Assembly: GCF_046224405.1 (NCBI RefSeq)
Contig: NZ_JBJXRK010000003.1
Location: 62,001-126,000, forward strand
Direction: 5' to 3'
Length of the DNA stretch: 64,000 bases
Source of the DNA: Gudongella sp046224405
GTDB taxonomy: Bacteria > Bacillota > Clostridia > Tissierellales > Tissierellaceae
In this document: positions 1-8,320 of the stretch, piece by piece
How positions within the stretch are numbered: the stretch's first letter is position 1
Layout of the letters: each line of letters opens with the position of its first letter
The notes under the pieces: generated by a model
Told to the model about the DNA's origin: nothing
What the model saw: the letters and a program-made list of their open reading frames with translations, nothing else
Database searches by the model: none
Position numbers and translations under genes: made by a program

Positions 1-596
1 TAGCACTAATTGATAATAGTGGAGCAGACTATGTACATCTGGATGTTATGGATGGTATTTATGTTCCAAATATAACCTTTGGAGCACCAGTAATAAAGAA
101 GATTCGTGGAACTACAAAATTACCATTTGATGTTCATCTAATGGTTGATAGGCCAGAAAGATTTATTGATGATTTTGCAGATGCAGGTTCAGATATAATT
201 ACCGTTCATCCTGATGCATCAATTCATCTGCACAGAACCCTTCAGTCAATTAGGGAAAGAGGGGTCAAAGCGGGGGTTTCACTTAATCCTTCTACACCAT
301 TGAATGTGTTGGAACACATTATGGATGATGTTGACCTTATTCTTATAATGTCAGTTAATCCAGGATTTGGTGGACAAAGTTACATACCTGCAATGACCGA
401 GAAGATCAAAAAACTTAGAAATCTTATTTTAAGGTCAGGAAATGATATTATCCTTGAGGTAGATGGAGGGATAAAACTTGATAATGCAAGAGAGATAATT
501 GATGCGGGAGCTGATTTAATAGTAGTTGGTTCAGGAATATTCAATGCTCAGGATGTGGAACAAAGAATTGGAGCTTTTAAAAAAATTATTGACTAA
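1..596 (+). CDS. rpe: Ribulose-phosphate 3-epimerase, 5'-truncated by the window edge
   Basis: The enzyme interconverts D-ribulose 5-phosphate and D-xylulose 5-phosphate in the cytosolic pentose phosphate pathway. The frame is open from base 3, and 197 residues are visible of a family length near 215-225, so roughly 20 N-terminal residues lie to the left of the window. Visible family marks are the LDVMDG segment with its metal-binding, catalytic Asp (visible residue 17), the FDVHLMV histidine (about residue 45), the VNPGFGGQ loop, and EVDGGI with the second catalytic Asp. The rpe-thiN neighbourhood is the usual Firmicutes arrangement; here thiT and a riboswitch separate the two genes. No terminator is evident directly after the stop. 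Confidence 0.96.
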   Translation, partial: ALIDNSGADYVHLDVMDGIYVPNITFGAPVIKKIRGTTKLPFDVHLMVDRPERFIDDFADAGSDIITVHPDASIHLHRTLQSIRERGVKAGVSLNPSTPLNVLEHIMDDVDLILIMSVNPGFGGQSYIPAMTEKIKKLRNLILRSGNDIILEVDGGIKLDNAREIIDAGADLIVVGSGIFNAQDVEQRIGAFKKIID

Positions 597-621
597 AATT
601 ATCAGAAAATATGTATGATTA

Positions 622-655
622 TTGAGAATTATATGTTAATATGGTATTATATAAT
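622..655 (+). promoter_or_regulatory. Probable sigma-A promoter of the thiT-thiN transcript
   Basis: A TTGAGA -35 box at 622-627 is followed after 17 bases by TATTAT at 645-650; an overlapping TATAAT lies at 650-655. Both sit just upstream of the TPP aptamer, so transcription would begin around base 657-662 and include the riboswitch. Confidence 0.6.
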
Positions 656-673
656 CAACAAGAGAATATTTAC

Positions 674-756
674 AGCACTGGGGGAGCTTTAGCTGAGAGA
701 GATCTGATCTCGACCCTTAAGACCTGAACTAGGTAATTCTAGCGGAGGGAAGTGTG
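674..756 (+). promoter_or_regulatory. TPP riboswitch (THI element)
   Basis: The conserved aptamer blocks appear in order: GGGGGAGC near 680, GCTGAGAG at 692-699, ACCCTT at 713-718, then CCTGAACTAGGTAATTCTAG and GCGGAGGGAAG ending near 752. This is the thiamine pyrophosphate aptamer of Firmicutes thiamine genes. It stands directly before a terminator hairpin and the thiamine transporter gene, so TPP binding most probably favours termination and shuts off thiT and thiN. Confidence 0.93.
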
Positions 757-768
757 TATAGAAATTAT

Positions 769-798
769 ACTCATTGCCTCATAGCAATGGGTTTTTTT
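769..798 (+). terminator. Riboswitch expression platform: intrinsic terminator
   Basis: A 9-bp stem (769-777 with 784-792, one G-T pair) has a 6-base loop and runs into seven T residues. It lies between the aptamer and the thiT ribosome binding site, as expected for the OFF state of a transcription-attenuating TPP switch. Confidence 0.85.
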
Positions 799-849
799 GT
801 ACCATCTTATGCTGTTATATTCAAACCAATTAAGGAGGTTTAATATAAT

Positions 850-1395
850 ATGGAAGAAAAAAGAAGTAAGGTATTGATGTTGACCGAAGGTGGAATGATG
901 ATCGCCTTGTCTGCTCTCTTGAGCTATATTAGGATCTATCAGGCTCCTAACGGTGGAAGTGTTACTGCTGGAAGTATGATACCAATCATGATTTTTGCAA
1001 TAAGGTGGGGTCTTGGCCCTGGTTTGGCAGTTGGAGCAACCTATGGATTGCTGGATTTCATACTTAAACCGTATTTCGTGCACCCATTGCAGCTGCTTTT
1101 CGATTATCCATTTGCATTTGGTTCATTGGGCCTAGCTGGAATCGCGTATGTGCTTACAAAGAAAAAAGGCAAGTCAGGCTATGGTTCAGTATTGCTGGGA
1201 GTGTCGTTAGCGATACTGGGAAGACTAGTATTCCATGTATTGTCCGGGGTAGTGTTCTTTGCTGAGTACGCTGGGGATCAAAATCCATGGATCTACTCCA
1301 TCGTATATAATGCCACTTACCTTGTACCAGAATTGATAATATCAATGATAGTAATGATAGTTGTGTGGAAGCCGATACAGAAATTTATCAGGTAA
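850..1395 (+). CDS. thiT: Thiamine transporter ThiT (ECF S component)
   Basis: ThiT is the membrane S component that binds thiamine with high affinity and works with a shared energy-coupling module (EcfA, EcfA', EcfT), which is not encoded in this window. The 181-residue product is strongly hydrophobic with about six membrane segments and carries the family loop NGGSVTAGSMIPI (residues 34-46) that contributes to the substrate pocket. An AAGGAGG site lies 9-10 bases before the ATG. Control by the upstream TPP riboswitch supports the substrate call. The downstream thiN starts 10 bases after the stop, so both genes are probably on one thiamine-controlled transcript. Confidence 0.95.
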   Translation: MEEKRSKVLMLTEGGMMIALSALLSYIRIYQAPNGGSVTAGSMIPIMIFAIRWGLGPGLAVGATYGLLDFILKPYFVHPLQLLFDYPFAFGSLGLAGIAYVLTKKKGKSGYGSVLLGVSLAILGRLVFHVLSGVVFFAEYAGDQNPWIYSIVYNATYLVPELIISMIVMIVVWKPIQKFIR

Positions 1396-1405
1396 GGATG
1401 ATTAT

Positions 1406-2041
1406 ATGAAGGGATTGATAGCGGCAGGCGGTACTGGCTTGAAGAGCGAACTCTTGCTTGAACTTTGCAAGGATGCAGATGTTATTGTTGCGGCTGACAG
1501 TGGAATATACAATTTGAAAGAAGATATGTGCAAAGTTGATTTCTTGATAGGCGACTTTGATTCCATTTTTGACAAGAGCCTGTTTGAAGACCTTAGCCAA
1601 TCGATCCAGGTAATTGAATTCCCTGTTGAAAAAGACAAGACTGACACAGAGCTTGCAATTGACTTCCTGGTTGAAAAGGGCTGCTTTGAAATAGTAATTA
1701 TTGGAGCGATTGGCAGTAGAATGGATCATTCAATATCAAATATATACCTGCTTAGAGCATTCCACAAAATGGGTATAAGAATTAAAATAATTGACAATAA
1801 CAATGAAATTTCATATCTTTGTGGAGAAAAGCAGCTGATTAAGGAGATGGGTTATTACTATTCAATACTCCCAGTGGGTCCTGAAGGTATAACAGTAACA
1901 TTAGAAGGATTTCATTATCCATTAGAGAAAGAACTGATCCAGTACGGTTCAAGCTTGGGGATAAGCAATTATATCGAAGAGGATGTAGGAAGGATTACCG
2001 TTCACAACGGGGAAGGGTTTCTTATCAAGTCCAGAGATTAA
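1406..2041 (+). CDS. thiN: Thiamine pyrophosphokinase
   Basis: The enzyme transfers pyrophosphate from ATP to thiamine, giving the cofactor TPP in the cytosol. The 211-residue protein has the N-terminal catalytic half with the AADSG and LIGDFDS acidic motifs and the KDKTDTELA segment (about residues 76-84), and a C-terminal thiamine-binding beta half. An open frame extends upstream into thiT, but the ATG at 1406, preceded by AAGGATG, gives the family N-terminus. Coupled to thiT and the TPP switch, it completes a salvage route: import, then activation. In many Firmicutes this gene follows rpe directly and has no riboswitch. Confidence 0.95.
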   Translation: MKGLIAAGGTGLKSELLLELCKDADVIVAADSGIYNLKEDMCKVDFLIGDFDSIFDKSLFEDLSQSIQVIEFPVEKDKTDTELAIDFLVEKGCFEIVIIGAIGSRMDHSISNIYLLRAFHKMGIRIKIIDNNNEISYLCGEKQLIKEMGYYYSILPVGPEGITVTLEGFHYPLEKELIQYGSSLGISNYIEEDVGRITVHNGEGFLIKSRD

Positions 2042-2052
2042 TTTGCACAACA

Positions 2053-2089
2053 AAAAAGCTTATTATGAGATAATCATAATAAGCTTTTT
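2053..2089. terminator. Bidirectional intrinsic terminator between thiN and rpmB
   Basis: A perfect 16-bp inverted repeat (2053-2068 with 2074-2089) has a 5-base loop. It starts with five A and ends with five T, so it can stop thiN transcripts on the plus strand and rpmB transcripts on the minus strand. Confidence 0.9.
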
Positions 2090-2106
2090 ACTCTTGTAAG
2101 TATGGA

Positions 2107-2298
2107 TTAAATGGCTCTTTGAACATAACCAGATCTCAAGCATCTTGTACATACGTTGATTCTCTTGACTGATCCATTTACTACTGCCTTTACTCTTCTT
2201 ATATTTGGAGCCCATGTTCTTGAACTCTTTTTATTTGAGAAGGTCACCTTATTTCCAAATACCTTACTTTTTCCGCAAATTTCACATTTCTTAGACAT
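2107..2298 (-). CDS. rpmB: 50S ribosomal protein L28
   Basis: L28 is a small protein of the large ribosomal subunit. The 63-residue product begins MSKKCEICGK and carries a second CTRC pair near residues 51-54, so it is the zinc-binding C4 form of L28. Its basic composition and length match the family. AAGGAGGTG stands just before the ATG on the minus strand. It is transcribed away from the asp23-like gene, the same opposite orientation known in Bacillus subtilis. It shares a bidirectional terminator with thiN. Confidence 0.97.
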   Translation of the reverse strand: MSKKCEICGKSKVFGNKVTFSNKKSSRTWAPNIRRVKAVVNGSVKRINVCTRCLRSGYVQRAI

Positions 2299-2363
2299 GA
2301 AAACACCTCCTTAATTCCTGACAGGTATAATGTTTTTAATATTCATTCTCTGCAACATATTAT

Positions 2364-2393
2364 ATTTTAACACAAGATATTATAGAATTGCAA
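2364..2393 (-). promoter_or_regulatory. Candidate rpmB promoter
   Basis: Read on the minus strand, TTGCAA (2388-2393) is followed after 18 bases by TAAAAT (2364-2369), about 65 bases before the rpmB start. The match is moderate, and the region is AT-rich, so other -10 boxes are possible. Confidence 0.4.
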
Positions 2394-2422
2394 CATAATA
2401 TTATGAAATATTGTTGTTTTAG

Positions 2423-2451
2423 TTGAACAATCATCCTTAATCATGTAAAAT
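2423..2451 (+). promoter_or_regulatory. Promoter of the asp23-like gene and fakA
   Basis: TTGAAC at 2423-2428 and TAAAAT at 2446-2451 are separated by exactly 17 bases. Transcription would start near 2458, which lies downstream of an in-frame ATG at 2455 and therefore supports the later ATG at 2488 as the true start of the first gene. Confidence 0.7.
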
Positions 2452-2487
2452 AATATGGATAAGAGTAAAACACGGGGAGGAATAGTT

Positions 2488-2844
2488 ATGCCAGTCAAAA
2501 CGAAGTCTGAATTTGGAAATCTAAATATAAATGATAACGTGTTTGCATCTCTTGCTGGAATATCAGCAATGGAAAGCTATGGAATTGTTGGAATGGCCTC
2601 CAAGGATGCAAAAGATGGTTTCTTTGAATTATTGAAATCAGATTCACTGACTAAGGGAATTAAAGTATATATCAAGGACAACCTTATTACAATAGATATG
2701 TACGTTATATTGGAGTTTGGAGTGAAAATCTCTGTGGTTTGCAAGAATATAATTGACAGAGTTAAATTCAATATAGAGAACTTCACCGGATTGAAGGTAG
2801 ACAAGGTTAATGTCTTTGTCCAAGGAATCCGAGTCGACAAGTAA
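2488..2844 (+). CDS. Asp23/Gls24 family protein (YloU-like)
   Basis: This 118-residue protein belongs to the Asp23/Gls24 family, whose members in staphylococci act near the membrane and in envelope stress; the biochemical role of the YloU type is not settled. The family pattern shows in the N-terminal INDNVFASLAG segment, the central alternating beta-strand region around ITIDMYVILEFG, and the C-terminal VNVFVQGIRV. The ATG at 2488 is preceded by GGGGAGG with good spacing; the in-frame ATG at 2455 precedes the predicted transcription start. It is followed after 11 bases by fakA, its constant partner in Firmicutes. Confidence 0.9.
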   Translation: MPVKTKSEFGNLNINDNVFASLAGISAMESYGIVGMASKDAKDGFFELLKSDSLTKGIKVYIKDNLITIDMYVILEFGVKISVVCKNIIDRVKFNIENFTGLKVDKVNVFVQGIRVDK

Positions 2845-2855
2845 TTAGGAGGCCA

Positions 2856-4517
2856 ATGATGAATACTAAAACAATTGATGGATATAAGTTAAAGGTAATT
2901 TTGGAAAGTGCAGCAATTAAACTTGAAACAAACAAGGATGAAGTAAATTCACTTAATGTATTCCCTGTACCTGATGGAGACACAGGAACAAATATGCTTT
3001 TGACAATGAAATCTGCTTTAAAACAGGGACTTGATGTAGGTGAGAACAATGCATACAAGGTAGCACAGGCAGCAAGCCAGGGCTCACTTATGGGAGCTAG
3101 GGGAAATTCTGGTGTAATACTGTCGCAGCTATTCAGAGGATTTGCATCTGGCCTTGATGAAAAGGAAGAAATCGACATACCAACATTTGCACAGGGGTTG
3201 AAGAAGGCAGCAGATACTGCATACAAGGCAGTAATGAAGCCAACAGAAGGTACAATATTGACCGTTGCGAGAGAATGTGGAGAGAAAGCTATGTCAATTT
3301 GTAAAAATAGCGATGATATGGTGAGTTTTCTTGAAGAGGTTCTAGAACATGGAAACGAAATATTAAGAAAGACACCTGAAATGCTACCTGTACTTAAGCA
3401 GGCTGGTGTAGTTGATGCTGGTGGCAAAGGGCTCCTATATCTAATTGAAGGTGCACTTGAAGCGATTTCTGATGAAAAAAGGTCCCTGGTAGCATCTGAA
3501 AATTCCCAGGTAATGGAGGTTGAGGTCAAGGCAAGGAAAAGGGAACACATTGATACTGATGATATTGAGTTTGGCTATTGTACCGAATTTATGATAAACA
3601 CCAGTTATGGAGATGTTGAGGAGTTTAGGGAACAAATATCCTCGAATGGAGATTCCTTGCTGGTTGTTGGCGGAGAAGGCCTTATAAAAGTTCATATCCA
3701 CACCAACAATCCTGGTGATGTTCTTGAAAAGGCATTGAAGCTAGGTGAACTCAGTGACATTAAGATTGACAATATGAGGTATCAGCATGAAGAGGTTCTC
3801 TTAAAGGATGAGCTTTCCAGAATAAATGAAACAAGCCATAAGGCGGTTGACCAAGAAGTTAAGAAGTATTCAATCATTGCAATATCAATGGGTGAAGGGA
3901 TAGATGAACTATTCAGGGATATGAATGTTGATACAATAGTATCCGGCGGTCAGACAATGAACCCAAGCACTGAGGATATACTCTCCGCAGTGGAAAGCAC
4001 AAATGGGGAGCATGTGATAATACTTCCCAACAACAGCAATATAATCCTAGCAGCAGAGCAAACTAAACATTTAAGTGATCGTAGCATTAGTGTAGTACCG
4101 ACAAAATCAATTCCACAAGGTATAGCTGCATTGCTTGTTCTCGACGAGGATGCCGAGATTGAATCAAATATTGAAAATATGATCACAGCAATTGAAGAGG
4201 TAAAGACTGGCCAGGTGACTTTTGCAGTAAGGGATACTGATTTCAATGGTACTTCCATAAAGAAAAATGATATCATAGGTCTTTCAGACAAGGATATACT
4301 TGCTGCTGGCAGCGACATAAACAAGGTATCCCAACAGCTTGTTGAAAAACTGGTTGATGAGGATTCCTCGATAATTACCATTCTGTATGGAAGTGATACA
4401 ACCCAGGAGCAGGCTAAAGAGCTAGCTGAAATGCTTGAAGAAAAATTCAGTGACCTGGATATCGAGGTAGTATTTGGTGGGCAACCACTTTACTATTATT
4501 TATTTGCCATTGAATAA
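2856..4517 (+). CDS. fakA: Fatty acid kinase catalytic subunit FakA (DhaL domain, YloV-like)
   Basis: FakA phosphorylates fatty acids presented by a FakB (DegV-type) binding protein so that exogenous fatty acids can enter phospholipid synthesis. The 553-residue product has an N-terminal DhaL kinase domain (about residues 10-200) with the Mg-ATP motif FPVPDGDTGTNM near residue 36, the GARGNSGVILSQ motif, and DAGGKGL, followed by the middle and C-terminal domains typical of this protein. AGGAGG lies 3 bases from the first ATG and 6 from the second (2859), so translation may begin at the second. No fakB is visible in the window. Together with PlsX and AcpP it suggests an acyl-phosphate-based route. 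Confidence 0.92.
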   Translation: MMNTKTIDGYKLKVILESAAIKLETNKDEVNSLNVFPVPDGDTGTNMLLTMKSALKQGLDVGENNAYKVAQAASQGSLMGARGNSGVILSQLFRGFASGLDEKEEIDIPTFAQGLKKAADTAYKAVMKPTEGTILTVARECGEKAMSICKNSDDMVSFLEEVLEHGNEILRKTPEMLPVLKQAGVVDAGGKGLLYLIEGALEAISDEKRSLVASENSQVMEVEVKARKREHIDTDDIEFGYCTEFMINTSYGDVEEFREQISSNGDSLLVVGGEGLIKVHIHTNNPGDVLEKALKLGELSDIKIDNMRYQHEEVLLKDELSRINETSHKAVDQEVKKYSIIAISMGEGIDELFRDMNVDTIVSGGQTMNPSTEDILSAVESTNGEHVIILPNNSNIILAAEQTKHLSDRSISVVPTKSIPQGIAALLVLDEDAEIESNIENMITAIEEVKTGQVTFAVRDTDFNGTSIKKNDIIGLSDKDILAAGSDINKVSQQLVEKLVDEDSSIITILYGSDTTQEQAKELAEMLEEKFSDLDIEVVFGGQPLYYYLFAIE

Positions 4518-4545
4518 CCCTGCCTTCTGGCAGGGCTTATTTTTT
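4518..4545 (+). terminator. Intrinsic terminator after fakA
   Basis: A perfect 7-bp GC-rich stem (CCCTGCC, 4518-4524, with GGCAGGG, 4529-4535) closes a TTCT loop and is followed by CTTATTTTTT. It begins just after the fakA stop. Confidence 0.92.
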
Positions 4546-4673
4546 AGCGCGAAATCAACATTGATGTTCTCGCGGAATTATGGAATCCCAAATACTGGAG
4601 GAAAGAAAAGCAAAAAAGAGTCCATCAGTTTATCATGGGATAGATGATTAAGAAAACCAGTGGAGGTGAAGAT

Positions 4674-6734
4674 GTGTCTGTTTTAAGCACTTCAGTGCAA
4701 TACATAAAGGGAGTGGGGCCAAAGAAAGCATACAGGCTTAAGCGGATTGGATTGGAAACCGTCGAGGATGTTCTATATTATCTGCCAAAGGATTATGAAG
4801 ATAAAAGAAAGATATCTTTGCTTGCCAGCGGTACCATCAACGAAAAAGGTCTTTACAAGGTTACAGTGAGCGCTCGACCAATAGTCACCAGACCAAGAAA
4901 AGGACTTACAATCCTAAAGGTTCATATTAAGGATAGCTCCAGTGAAGCTCACCTAATTTGGTTTAATCAGGAATATCTCCGTGACAAGCTCATACCTGGC
5001 AGGGAGTATTTGGTATATGGAAAATTGAAGAAGGATTCCTACGGATTACAAATTCAGAATCCAGAGCTTAAGCCATGGGATGATAAAAATCACGATCAAG
5101 TTATTACTCCAGTCTATGGTCTGACAGAAGGAATAACAAACAAGGATATGATCAAGATCGTAAGATTCGTTCTTGATAATTATTTGGGGAGCATAAGAGA
5201 TATTCTCCCTGAAAATATATCTTCTAAATATGGGTTCACTCATAAAAGGGATGCAATTTTGCAGCTGCATTTCCCAAAGTCTCCGAAATCTATGGTCAAA
5301 GCAAGAAACCAGCTTGCCTTTGAAGAACTGCTGATTCTGCAGCTGGGGTTGTTAAGGCTTAAGAAAGATAGTTCACAAAGCGAATCTAGCATTATTATGC
5401 CAAAGCATAGCCTTATAGATGTCTTTATAGATAACCTCAATTTCAACCTCACAGGTGCTCAAAACAGAGTATTGGAGGAAATTTTGAATGATATGGGCAA
5501 AGACAATCAAATGAATAGACTTGTTCAAGGAGATGTTGGTTCAGGGAAAACCATAGTTGGAATAGTTGCCATGTATAATGCTGTACTAAACGGTTACCAG
5601 GCAACTATGATGGCACCCACGGAAATTCTGGCCACTCAACACTATGAAACCTTGGTGGATGCCTTCAGGGGCCATGATATAAATGTTGGATTCATTTCCG
5701 GGAATCAGTCTAAAAAGGAAAAGGACATGGTTCTTCAAGGACTTAAAGAAGGAGAAATAGATGTTATAGTAGGAACACACGCACTGATTCAATCAGATGT
5801 AACTTTTAAAAACTTAGGTTTAGCAATAACTGATGAACAGCACCGTTTTGGTGTCAGACAAAGACTTTCACTATCAGACAAGGGATTGTCTCCGGATGTC
5901 ATCGTAATGACCGCCACTCCAATTCCCAGAACCTTGGCCTTGATTCTGTATGGGGATCTGGACATATCCATTATAGACGAGCTGCCTCCTGGTAGACAGC
6001 AAATAAAAACCTATGCAGTTGATAGTTCAATGGAGAGCAGAATATATAATTTCATAATCTCCCAGATAAAAGAGGGAAGACAAGCGTATATAGTATGTCC
6101 ATTAATCGAGGAGTCCGAAAAATTAAATGCTGTTTCCGCAGAAGAGTTATTTGAAAAATTAAAAGACGGAGTTTTTAATCAACAGAGGGTTTCTTTATTA
6201 CATGGAAGGATGAGTCAAAAGAATAAGGATTCCATCATGATGGAGTTTAAGAACGGTAATATCGATGTCATAATTTCAACAACTGTAATAGAGGTAGGTG
6301 TAAATGTTCCCAATGCCAGCATTATGTTGATTATGAATGCAGAGAGATTTGGGCTTGCCCAGCTTCACCAGCTCAGGGGTAGAGTGGGAAGAGGTGCATA
6401 CCAGTCACATTGTATACTGGTGAACAATAGCTACTCAAAATTAAGCCGGGAGCGAATGAGAATTATGCAATCGACCAATGATGGTTTCAAAATATCTGAA
6501 AAGGATTTGGAATTGAGAGGTCCAGGAGAATTTTTCGGTACAAGACAGCATGGCATTCCGGAGCTTAGGATTGCAAATCTTATCAGGGATATTGAAATAT
6601 TGAAGGCTGCTCAGAATGAAGCAATCAATATTATCTCAGAAGAGGACTGGGATATGGGTGAAGAGTACAAGGAAATAAGAGAAAGTATCAATGGTTTATT
6701 TTACAATGGATCGGATGAAATTATATTCAATTAG
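4674..6734 (+). CDS. recG: ATP-dependent DNA helicase RecG
   Basis: RecG remodels stalled replication forks and branch-migrates Holliday junctions. The 686-residue protein has the N-terminal helix-hairpin-helix and wedge/OB region (about 1-200), then the two helicase domains with GDVGSGKT (about residue 286), DEQHRFG (about 386), TATPIPRT, and QLRGRVGRG, and the C-terminal ELRGPGEFFGTRQHG motif typical of RecG. A start at GTG 4674 is favoured because GGAGGTGA lies 7 bases upstream, inside the longer open frame that begins at ATG 4644. No promoter stands out in the 128-base gap after fakA; the gap holds the fakA terminator and a weak CGCG-flanked hairpin at 4548-4574. Confidence 0.97.
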   Translation: MSVLSTSVQYIKGVGPKKAYRLKRIGLETVEDVLYYLPKDYEDKRKISLLASGTINEKGLYKVTVSARPIVTRPRKGLTILKVHIKDSSSEAHLIWFNQEYLRDKLIPGREYLVYGKLKKDSYGLQIQNPELKPWDDKNHDQVITPVYGLTEGITNKDMIKIVRFVLDNYLGSIRDILPENISSKYGFTHKRDAILQLHFPKSPKSMVKARNQLAFEELLILQLGLLRLKKDSSQSESSIIMPKHSLIDVFIDNLNFNLTGAQNRVLEEILNDMGKDNQMNRLVQGDVGSGKTIVGIVAMYNAVLNGYQATMMAPTEILATQHYETLVDAFRGHDINVGFISGNQSKKEKDMVLQGLKEGEIDVIVGTHALIQSDVTFKNLGLAITDEQHRFGVRQRLSLSDKGLSPDVIVMTATPIPRTLALILYGDLDISIIDELPPGRQQIKTYAVDSSMESRIYNFIISQIKEGRQAYIVCPLIEESEKLNAVSAEELFEKLKDGVFNQQRVSLLHGRMSQKNKDSIMMEFKNGNIDVIISTTVIEVGVNVPNASIMLIMNAERFGLAQLHQLRGRVGRGAYQSHCILVNNSYSKLSRERMRIMQSTNDGFKISEKDLELRGPGEFFGTRQHGIPELRIANLIRDIEILKAAQNEAINIISEEDWDMGEEYKEIRESINGLFYNGSDEIIFN

Positions 6735-6788
6735 GTTTTAATATGGTAAAATCTGTGATAAAATGTTACCAAAAGTAGGTGATTAGTA

Positions 6789-7355
6789 GTGCGAGTAATA
6801 TCGGGAAGCAGAAAGGGTCATAAGTTAATAGCTCCCAAAGGTAACTCTGTAAGGCCTACAGAGGACAGGGTCAAGGAATCACTGTTTAACATTTTGTCCC
6901 CGCTAAAAAAAGAGTCAATGGTATTGGACTTATTCGCCGGCAGCGGAGGGATAGGGATAGAATTTTTAAGCAGGGGTTCAAAAAAAGTGTACTTTGTAGA
7001 TAGGAATACTGATAGCATCAGAGCCATTAAAAAGAACCTGGAGCACACCAAACTGATGGATTGCTCCGAGGTGATAAAGGGAGATGCAAGAGGTGTAATA
7101 AAGCAATTTAAACTAGACCAAATGGTGTTTGACTACATTTACATTGACCCACCGTATGCAGAAGTGGAGTTGTTTCATAAGATACTTCAGCTAATTGCTG
7201 ATGGAGGCATACTATCACATGATGGAATGATAATTGTGGAACATGACAAGTCCATGTTGTTGAGCAAAAACTATGGAGATATTGAGATGTTTGACAACAG
7301 AAACTATGGAAGCAAGGAAATGACCTACTACAGAAATAAGGGAGTGACAGTATGA
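6789..7355 (+). CDS. rsmD: 16S rRNA (guanine966-N2)-methyltransferase RsmD
   Basis: RsmD methylates N2 of G966 in 16S rRNA of the small subunit. The 188-residue protein shows the Rossmann SAM-binding motif DLFAGSGGIGIE (about residues 46-57) and the catalytic IDPPY motif (about residues 117-121), the expected pair for N-methyltransferases of this family. The start is GTG at 6789, behind AGGTGATT. The stop overlaps the coaD start (ATGA), so the two are probably translationally coupled; rsmD-coaD is a widely conserved pair. Confidence 0.95.
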   Translation: MRVISGSRKGHKLIAPKGNSVRPTEDRVKESLFNILSPLKKESMVLDLFAGSGGIGIEFLSRGSKKVYFVDRNTDSIRAIKKNLEHTKLMDCSEVIKGDARGVIKQFKLDQMVFDYIYIDPPYAEVELFHKILQLIADGGILSHDGMIIVEHDKSMLLSKNYGDIEMFDNRNYGSKEMTYYRNKGVTV

Positions 7356-7837
7356 GAGTGATTTATCCAGGCAGCTTTGATCCGGTTACAAACGGCCATC
7401 TTGACATTATTCAAAGATGCTCTGAAAGGTTTGACCAGGTAATAATTTCTGTACTGAAAAATACTAAAAAAAACAGCGTATTTACAGTTGAAGAACGAAT
7501 ACATTTGCTGAAGGAATCCACAAAAGATCTAAAAAACATTGAAATAGATTCATTTTCCGGTCTGCTGACAGATTACTCCAGGAAGAAGGGTTGCAGTACA
7601 ATAATTAGAGGGCTTAGGGCAGTTTCAGACTTTGAATACGAAATGCAGTTGGCACTTATCAATAGAAAAACCTATCCTGATCTTGAGACACTATTCATGG
7701 TTTCATCAACGGGAGTTTCATTTTTAAGCTCTTCACTTGTAAAGGAAATAGCATCCTTTAATGGTGAGATATCATGCTTTGTACCAAAGGTTGTGGAAGA
7801 GGCATTAAGAGAAAAATTCAAAAGGGGGGCTCGTTAA
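7352..7837 (+). CDS. coaD: Phosphopantetheine adenylyltransferase
   Basis: CoaD makes dephospho-CoA from 4'-phosphopantetheine and ATP, the penultimate step of coenzyme A synthesis. The 161-residue length is typical, and the sequence begins with the nucleotidyltransferase motif YPGSFDPVTNGHLDI, whose T/H-x-x-H element binds ATP. RGLRAVSDFEYEMQ and VSFLSSSLVKEIA are further family signatures. It overlaps rsmD by 4 bases and the next gene by one base (TAATG), indicating a tightly coupled operon. Confidence 0.97.
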   Translation: MRVIYPGSFDPVTNGHLDIIQRCSERFDQVIISVLKNTKKNSVFTVEERIHLLKESTKDLKNIEIDSFSGLLTDYSRKKGCSTIIRGLRAVSDFEYEMQLALINRKTYPDLETLFMVSSTGVSFLSSSLVKEIASFNGEISCFVPKVVEEALREKFKRGAR

Positions 7838-8283
7838 TGGATTTATTGAACTTGATTGATGAGGTTGAGGATATTGTTGAAGCAGGAACAGGAGTACCAC
7901 TTACTGGAAAGGTTATGATAGATAAAGACGAATTGCTTGATATTATTAAGGAAATTAGAATCAAGCTTCCAGATGAAATAAAACAGGCTGCATGGATCAA
8001 GGAAGAAAGACAAAGGATAATTGATGAAGCTCAAAAAACATCAAATGCCATGATTAGTGAGGCTGAGAATAGGCTTGAAGAGCTAATAGATAGAGAAGAG
8101 GTTATCAAGCAGGCTAACCAAAGGGCAGAGGAAATACTCAAGAGAGCTGAATTGAGTTCTGAGGAGATAAGGAACGGTGCTCTTGAATATGCTGATGAGC
8201 TACTTTATGAGGCGCAAGAAAATTTTAAGGAATTGATTCAGTTGCTCAATGACAATAGGAAAGAATTGAGAAGTAAGGAATAG
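7837..8283 (+). CDS. Coiled-coil protein of unknown function (ATP synthase B-subunit/DivIVA-like helix pattern)
   Basis: I do not recognise a precise family with a known function. The 148-residue protein has an N-terminal stretch of about 50 residues with LLNLIDEVEDIVEAG, then a long charged helix (about 55-140) rich in Glu, Ala, Arg and Lys with heptad-like spacing, similar in style to DivIVA/GpsB or ATP synthase b subunits. There is no signal peptide, membrane segment or Cys motif. The ATG overlaps the coaD stop by one base, with AAGGGGGG upstream; an in-frame extension to 7774 lies wholly inside coaD and is unlikely. Genes of this kind are often seen between coaD and tmcAL in Clostridia, from memory of genome neighbourhoods. 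Confidence 0.8.
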   Translation: MDLLNLIDEVEDIVEAGTGVPLTGKVMIDKDELLDIIKEIRIKLPDEIKQAAWIKEERQRIIDEAQKTSNAMISEAENRLEELIDREEVIKQANQRAEEILKRAELSSEEIRNGALEYADELLYEAQENFKELIQLLNDNRKELRSKE

Positions 8284-8284
8284 A

Positions 8285-8320
8285 AAAAGAACCCTCCTAT
8301 AAACGGTGGGTTCTTTATTT
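8285..8320. terminator. Terminator shared by the coaD operon and tmcAL
   Basis: AAAGAACCC (8286-8294) pairs perfectly with GGGTTCTTT (8308-8316); two more inner C-G pairs follow a mismatch. T-rich sequence follows on the plus strand and A-rich sequence on the other side. The right arm overlaps the tmcAL stop codon, so one hairpin serves two converging genes. Confidence 0.82.

Noticed and set aside
2807..3550. Long open frame (247 codons) on the minus strand opposite fakA
   Set aside because: It has no ribosome binding site or known motif, is Ser/Pro-rich as expected for the antisense of an acidic coding region, and lies wholly inside a confident gene.
4548..4574. CGCG-flanked AACA/TGTT hairpin between fakA and recG
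   Set aside because: The pairing is short with internal gaps and no T tract or promoter context; it is not distinguishable from chance.
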